From NCBI GenBank assembly GCA_028829895.1, contig CM054178.1, positions 89,965,558-90,029,557 on the forward strand: DNA of 64,000 nucleotides. The letters run 5' to 3'. This DNA comes from Sinotaia quadrata (Eukaryota > Mollusca > Gastropoda > Architaenioglossa > Viviparidae). Made by a program: the position numbers and the translations under genes. This document shows positions 59,001-64,000 of the stretch, piece after piece. Each line of letters starts with the position of its first letter. The stretch's first letter is position 1. The notes under the pieces were generated by a model. It worked only from the letters and a program-made list of their open reading frames with translations. It made no database searches and was not told the origin of the DNA.

Positions 59001-62000
59001 GCTATTAAGAGTTTACAAATAAATAAGAAGCTACAGTGATGTAATAAATGTTCCGTATCAACATCTAATTGCAGACATTTTGTGTGTGTATGAATGTACA
59101 TATAGTTAAGTTGCCTCACTTCCATTCCTGGCTGTAATATTGCCATTTCAGTCCTCATCCAAACCTCAAGTATGTGAAATTAACAGAGCAGTGTTGCCAT
59201 ATTTTGCATACATGAAAATGATCATCTTGAATACTGTTGTATAAGAGAAAAGTACGAATGAACAAATTACAAACAGCCCATGAATATTGAGGTTTACTAT
59301 ACTGTATTATAGGATAGCTGAATTAGTAAATTTTAACATTTTTTTTCTCCTCAGGTAATAGTACCTGTAAGGCAGATGTAGAGTTTACGTGCGGAGATCA
59401 ACAGTGCATTTCAAAACGATGGAAGTGTGACCAGCATACGGACTGTACAGATGAATCTGATGAAAAAGATTGCCCAGGTAGACCATAATTTAACCTGTCT
59501 TTTATGATTATATATAGATATACAAATAGTATGATTATTTAGTCTTTAATGGAATAAAAGCAAAATTTTCTCATACGTTTTTCCTCCGATTTGCAGCTGT
59601 ATCATGCAGGGAATTCGAATTCAAATGTGCCAATGGAAACTGCATTCAAGATACCTGGGTCTGTGATGGCGATGATGATTGTAATGACAAGAGTGATGAG
59701 AGCAACTGCACAGCTGCTGATGCTAAATGTCGGAAATCAGAGTTTCAGTGCAAAACCCTTGATCAGATGTGCATTCACATCTCCTGGAAGTGTGATGGAG
59801 ATGTTGATTGTGAAGATCATTCTGATGAGAAGCACTGTGAGTAAAATAGGATTCTCTTGTTTACTTCTGGTGCAGTTAGAAAAAGTAATAATTGTAAAGA
59901 TTTTGTTGTTTTTGATGTATTCAAGAGTTTATTTTGATTTTATTAATAAAATATTTTGTTTTATTTCAGGTAATATTACATGTTCTGCTGATGAATTTCT
60001 ATGTGAGGGGAGTGAAGGCAATTACTGTATTCATTCTTCCCTGAAATGTGACGGACAGAATGATTGTTTGAATGGTTCTGATGAACTTAACTGTCCAGGT
60101 GAGTTTAATAGAAAAACACTCTTGAATAAGCCAAACTAGTCTACTGAAACAGGAATTTTTCAAGACCTTTCCATTGTATAATTGGTGGCAAGTCCTAATA
60201 TCATGAATACTTATGTTGTCCCATTTACAGTAGTTTTAGCGCATGTACTTTGTGTTAAATTATGATTATTTAAGAGAAATGAATAGGTGATCATATAAAG
60301 CTTTGTAAATAGTTGTCTAAAGTTGTTTTTTAATTGAAAATTAGAGAAAAGAGAAAACTAAAAGCCTTGTGTTGTTGTTTTTTAATTTATTGAAGAACTT
60401 AATATTATATATGGGTTTTGAAGTGTATATATCAGTGTTTTATATATATATATATCTATGAATTCAAAGTGATTTGATGCATTATTATTATCCAGTTTAT
60501 CTACTTTTGCATCATTTGACTTTTACAATTTTCAGTGCATTGCATCAAACATATACTTGTTTTGCCTATTTAAAACTTGTGTTAAATGAAAACTTTTTAT
60601 CAGCTTGCTTTTCATTTCGGTTACTGTAAAGTTACAGTTGAATTCCTGAAACAATTACTTTGCTGCCTATCAAAATCTTTTGTCAGAGGAAAATTTTTAT
60701 CATATTGCTTTCCGTTTTTCTTTCAGTTGAACCTCTGAAATGCAAGAATAACACTTTTGATTGTCGTGGGGATGGCAAACAGTGTATCTCTTATGATAGT
60801 GTGTGTGATAAACGTAATGACTGTGGGAATTGGGAAGATGAAAGCAATGCCAAAGATGGTTCACCCTGTCCAGGTGAGTTTGAATGTTACTTTTCATTAG
60901 TTTTTAGTGCTGGTTTTGCTCGCAAATATTATTGTTTGTTTTCATATTATATTTTTTCCATTAACTAATAATCATTTCAAGGAATGTTTTAAAATGTATT
61001 CTTTTTATTTGAATTGCAGACATAAAAACTTAGAGGAAGTTTTCTTTTATATTTTGGTGGTAGGGTGGAGTTAGCTTGGTGACCATTTAGTTTAGCACCT
61101 CAGTTAATTTTTACTATTGCCAGATAACATTTTTATGTTCCATATTTTCTAAGTTTGTGATAGTGTTTGGGTTACATTTATTTTTACTGTAAAAGGAACT
61201 CATGATAAAAATCTTTCAAATGTTAGCTGTTATTGGTGATTTTCTATATTCTTCCCCTTCTAAATTCAGAATAATTTTTCAATCATTGAAGTCCAGTTGT
61301 TTTGTGTGTGATTTTTATTGCAAAGTTGAAAACTCTAATGAAATGTTCTTTTGCGAAGAACATTGAATTTTGCCAACTTCTGTTTACTAGCTGGAAGAGG
61401 TTACTATTATTTTTAAATTTTAATTTGTTTATAACCAATTTCTTAATAAATTATTGAAGCGATTGAGCTTCTCCTTCCAGAAAACTCTGAAACATTGCAA
61501 CATTTTCTGCAAAAATTACTTTGTTTTAATTTAAAGCAGTATTTAATAACTTTGATTTGAATCAAATTTGCTGAGTACTTAAAAAGAATTCTTTCTTTAA
61601 ATGTCCTTATGCAGCTTCGACTTTGGGTATGTAAAGTTAAAGTGAGATAAAGATCATTTAGAATCTGAATACTGTGTCATAGATTTTCCTGGTTCATTTT
61701 AAATGTGAAGTAATATTATTTGTTGTTCTTTTTGGAAAATTTGTTTTTGTAATTCTAATAATTTGAAACAATATTAATATGTATTTGTTCTGATTTATTT
61801 ATTAGGTTTTATGTGCTCACTGTCATATCTTTTTAATTATTTTTATTTTTATTTTTTGTGCTTTAACAGATTGGTTTTGTGTATTTTGAGTACAGTCTCT
61901 TTACATCTTGATTTGCACATTTTATGTGTTTCTATGTAAGGATTATTTCTTGTTAGGCGAAAAGCAAATATTTTGCACTTGGTGTGTATTTTTGCTTTTT

Positions 62001-63749
62001 AATTAAAATTGTAGAAAGGAAGTCTTTGGATGAATGTGTGTGTTGTGTGTAATACATATAGTTTATACAATTAAAAATTAAAATATTTCCTATTTAAATT
62101 TAAATGAAAATTAAAATTGTAGAAACGAAGCCTTTGGGTGAAGTTGTGTGTAATACATATAGTTTATACAATTAAAAATTAAAATATTTCCTATTTAAAA
62201 TTATTTAGTTGATTATTTTACTAGAATTTAAGGAAAATTCTTTCTTAATTGAATTTCTTTAATACCTCAGTCAGTTGGATTCACAGTATACACAAAAATA
62301 TAATCTAATACTAATTTTCTTTCCTGACATGTCGTGTAAATTTTGTGTTTGGATGTGGTTTACTTGTAAATGCCAATGCACTTGAATAGTGCATTGTAAT
62401 TAGTATAAAATGTAGACTACAGTAAGTCTATTTCTTTCAATAGTAAGATATGTGAACATGGTCTATTTGCCAATTAAAATTAGCACATAATGTTTGTAGT
62501 GTAGCCTGGTCATAGGTAATTTTTGTTTGAGTATTGAGTTATCACTATAAACAACTGCTGATTTCCAAAATAAATAAATGGCATACTCTTTTTATAAAAA
62601 TATATTCTGTGACCACCTTTTTGCTTCTCACCATTTTCATCCCAAACTTCATTGACTATGCTAACAATGACTAAAATCTGAAATGTTTCTGCTTCACTGT
62701 GGTGCATTCAGTTTTCTTAGTTCCTATATTGATTTTTTTTTTAAAAGTATTCTCTGATGTGTGAGTCATTATGTCTATATTAAATCACTGTGTTACATCA
62801 GTGAACTGATGTTAAAAAAGTGAAGGAAAAATTACATTGTTTTCTAACATTGAAATTGATCTGGCCATCAGTTTCTTCCATCTTTGTTTTTTGTTGCAAC
62901 TGAAATCTGTAGGTAATGTGGTCAGAAGGTTTATATTCTGGTTCACTTTAAAACAGAATTGGTAATTATTAAGGCCAATAAGCAATAAAATATACAGCAG
63001 TATTATAATTTTATACAAAAAATTTTAACAGTTAATAATTGTTTTTAGTTCTGTTTGGTGTTTGCATACTATTTTTATTTGGGGCTTTTGCAGTTTCTGA
63101 TAATGCACATTAGAACCATGTCAGAAACAGTAATTAAATTTTTTTATTTAATTCAGTTAATGGTACGTATTTAAAGTTTCTGAATTAATGAAATATTTCT
63201 TTTAATTTTTGTCTATTTTAATCACATTTTTCTCAAAGAAATTGCTAAAGTATAAATTTATATTTTTGTTGTATGTTTTCTTATAAACTCTGTTGGTAGA
63301 AAAATGTTGATTAAGATTTAGATTTCTTCTTTTTTCATCAAATGGATTTTCTCTAGGTTTTGTTTAGACTTAAAGCAAAACGTTTAAATTAGTTTGGTTA
63401 AGTTTGTTTTCCAAGTTTATCCCATTGATTTGACTTCTACTATTTTTAACTTGACTGATGAATTTTACAAATTTGTTTATTTTTTCTTTATTTATAGCTG
63501 AAAATCCTTGCTTGGTAGATAATGGTGGATGCAGCCAGATCTGTCACCGATCTCCTTATGGAGTAATTTGTGATTGTGATAAAGGATACCATCTTGCTAA
63601 CAATTCTAAAACAGTTTGTGAAGACATTGATGAGTGTGTAGACCAACCTGGTGTATGTTCTCAGAAGTGTACAAATACGAAAGGATCATACAAATGCTTC
63701 TGTATATCTGGCTATACTCTTCACGATCATCATCGCTGCAAAGCAAATG
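55941..63749 (+). CDS. VLDLR-type LDL-receptor-family gene, 5' part (nine exons, continues past the window)
   Basis: This entry spans the gene; exons are listed separately. Joined, they give 1,327 coding bases (442 codons plus one base). The predicted protein has a signal peptide, eight LDLa (ligand-binding) repeats, an EGF-like domain and a Ca-binding EGF-like domain. All introns are phase 1 with GT-AG ends, so every internal exon length is a multiple of three. Eight repeats followed directly by two EGF domains is the order of VLDLR and insect lipophorin receptors; LDLR has seven. Proteins of this family bind lipoproteins, and often vitellogenin or signalling ligands, at the cell surface and are endocytosed. 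The YWTD propeller, third EGF, membrane span and NPxY tail should lie beyond 64,000. A mollusc vitellogenin receptor is a possible identity. I am confident of the family and less so of the subtype. Confidence 0.9.
56471..56581 (+). CDS. Receptor exon 2: LDLa repeat 1
   Basis: Acceptor ttttttgcag, donor tgcc|gtgagt; 37 codons, phase 1 to 1. It encodes a complete six-cysteine LDLa module ending [18 protein letters not shown], with the full acidic calcium cage and the conserved aromatic residue. Confidence 0.95.
57660..57785 (+). CDS. Receptor exon 3: LDLa repeat 2
   Basis: Acceptor tttaatag, donor gca|gtatgt; 42 codons, phase 1 to 1. Six cysteines; the core is [20 protein letters not shown], with two extra residues before the last cysteine. 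Confidence 0.95.
58050..58176. repeat. Two-copy duplication in receptor intron 3, about 63 bp
   Basis: The segment aggtaactaggcatagaact and the following gcagtaatagcaaatata occur twice in a row with one or two changes. Confidence 0.85.
58379..58495 (+). CDS. Receptor exon 4: LDLa repeat 3
   Basis: Acceptor aattacag, donor acat|gtgag; 39 codons, phase 1 to 1. The core reads [18 protein letters not shown], with GGEDE in place of the usual DGSDE. The sixth cysteine codon is split by the intron (t|gt) and completed by the next exon. Confidence 0.95.
59355..59477 (+). CDS. Receptor exon 5: LDLa repeat 4
   Basis: Acceptor ctcctcag, donor ccag|gtagac; 41 codons, phase 1 to 1. The first two bases complete the last cysteine of repeat 3. 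The repeat core is [18 protein letters not shown]. An N-S-T sequon lies in the linker before it. Confidence 0.95.
59597..59836 (+). CDS. Receptor exon 6: LDLa repeats 5 and 6
   Basis: Acceptor gatttgcag, donor cact|gtgagt; 80 codons, phase 1 to 1. The only exon here with two modules: [18 protein letters not shown], then after a short TAADAK linker [17 protein letters not shown], whose last cysteine is split across the intron. Repeats 5 and 6 of VLDLR, equivalent to 4 and 5 of LDLR, are the main ligand-binding pair in vertebrates, and both keep the conserved Trp here. Confidence 0.95.
59970..60098 (+). CDS. Receptor exon 7: LDLa repeat 7
   Basis: Acceptor tttatttcag, donor ccag|gtgagt; 43 codons, phase 1 to 1. 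It completes the repeat-6 cysteine, then has an N-I-T sequon and a module with core [18 protein letters not shown], where Leu replaces the usual Trp. Confidence 0.95.
60727..60873 (+). CDS. Receptor exon 8: LDLa repeat 8
   Basis: Acceptor ttctttcag, donor ccag|gtgagt; 49 codons, phase 1 to 1. Six cysteines with an atypical core, [20 protein letters not shown] then SPC. A Trp-Glu-Asp-Glu in place of Gly-Ser-Asp-Glu resembles the last ligand-binding repeat of LDLR/VLDLR, which packs against the first EGF domain. Confidence 0.95.
60874..63497 (+). other. Receptor intron 8 (2.6 kb)
   Basis: AT-rich intron with no coding signals. It contains a two-copy tandem duplication at about 62003-62202 and no minisatellite array. 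Confidence 0.8.
62003..62202. repeat. Two-copy tandem duplication in receptor intron 8, about 100 bp
   Basis: The segment from aattaaaattgtagaaa through taaaatatttcctatttaaa is repeated at about 62109 with small differences, one being loss of a gtgtgtt word. Confidence 0.88.
63498..63749 (+). CDS. Receptor exon 9: two EGF-like domains
   Basis: Acceptor ctttatttatag, donor aatg|gtaaat; 84 codons, phase 1 to 1. The first EGF-like domain has six cysteines (NPC...NGGC...SQIC...VIC.C...TVC). The second begins DIDEC, the calcium-binding signature, and contains [12 protein letters not shown], which fits the Asp/Asn hydroxylation consensus. Both domains share one exon, whereas vertebrate LDLR and VLDLR use two. 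The next exon should start the YWTD propeller and is outside the window. Confidence 0.95.
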
Positions 63750-64000
63750 GTAAATTGTATTTTCCTCGGGTATATAAATTTGCCTATTTCAACAGTATAC
63801 AACTGTAAGAAGATGATTTATTTGATTGTTAATCATCAGGCAATGTTCTTTTCACAATTGGAATATGTGACATCATGTGTGCATGTTATCAAATACACAA
63901 AATCTTATCAGTATATTAAAGTCAGTTCATGGTGAACATTATAACTAATCAGTTATCATTAAATGCTAGGTGCCAGGATGCAGGATTTGATTAATATAAA

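Noticed and set aside
59591..60139. 182-codon open frame across receptor exons 6 and 7
   Set aside because: It reads exon 6 in the wrong frame, runs through a 133-bp intron and enters the right frame only in exon 7; the spliced model explains all the cysteines.

Overview
The window is eukaryotic nuclear DNA from an animal, most likely a marine lophotrochozoan such as a mollusc. That placement is an inference from low gene density, AT-rich sequence, many tandem arrays, an R2/R4-type non-LTR retrotransposon and a VLDLR-type receptor gene; nothing here fixes the species. No bacterial gene organisation, CRISPR array, rRNA gene or convincing tRNA gene was seen.

Positions 1-55,500 are almost free of protein-coding genes. 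This part is dominated by more than 40 tandem arrays, mostly 29-71 bp units that are largely unrelated to one another, plus long CA/GT, GA/CT and ATT microsatellites. Summing my estimated array lengths gives about 15 kb, roughly a quarter of the window. The most regular are 18 copies of a 55-bp unit (14,201-15,190), 11 copies of a 36-bp unit (4,767-5,162), a 71-bp dimeric higher-order repeat (17,960-18,660), and two arrays of one 41-bp unit (37,124-37,330 and 38,465-38,935) on either side of a 64-bp array. A CpG-rich segment at 20,376-20,658 looks like a promoter plus a non-coding first exon on the + strand; its downstream exons were not found.

Between 40.7 and 49.8 kb lie several copies of one non-LTR retrotransposon. 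The longest (46,291-49,357, minus strand) has an intact ORF of about 1,000 codons with a reverse transcriptase (YMDD), a CCHC zinc knuckle and a C-terminal PD-D restriction-like endonuclease, but no ATG at its 5' end. The four element ends that can be mapped cleanly, and both outer ends of the split copy, abut (TAA)n on the element's sense strand, which suggests targeting of TAA microsatellites.

From 55.5 kb to the end is the 5' part of an LDL-receptor-family gene on the + strand. I assembled nine coding exons, all joined by phase-1 introns: a signal peptide, eight LDLa repeats and two EGF-like domains (the second Ca-binding). This is the order found in VLDLR/lipophorin receptors. The YWTD propeller, transmembrane segment and tail must lie beyond 64,000. 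A perfect sterol-regulatory-element core and a 9/10 match sit about 0.4 kb upstream of the start codon, next to a CACGTG E-box. The tandem arrays largely stop where this gene begins.
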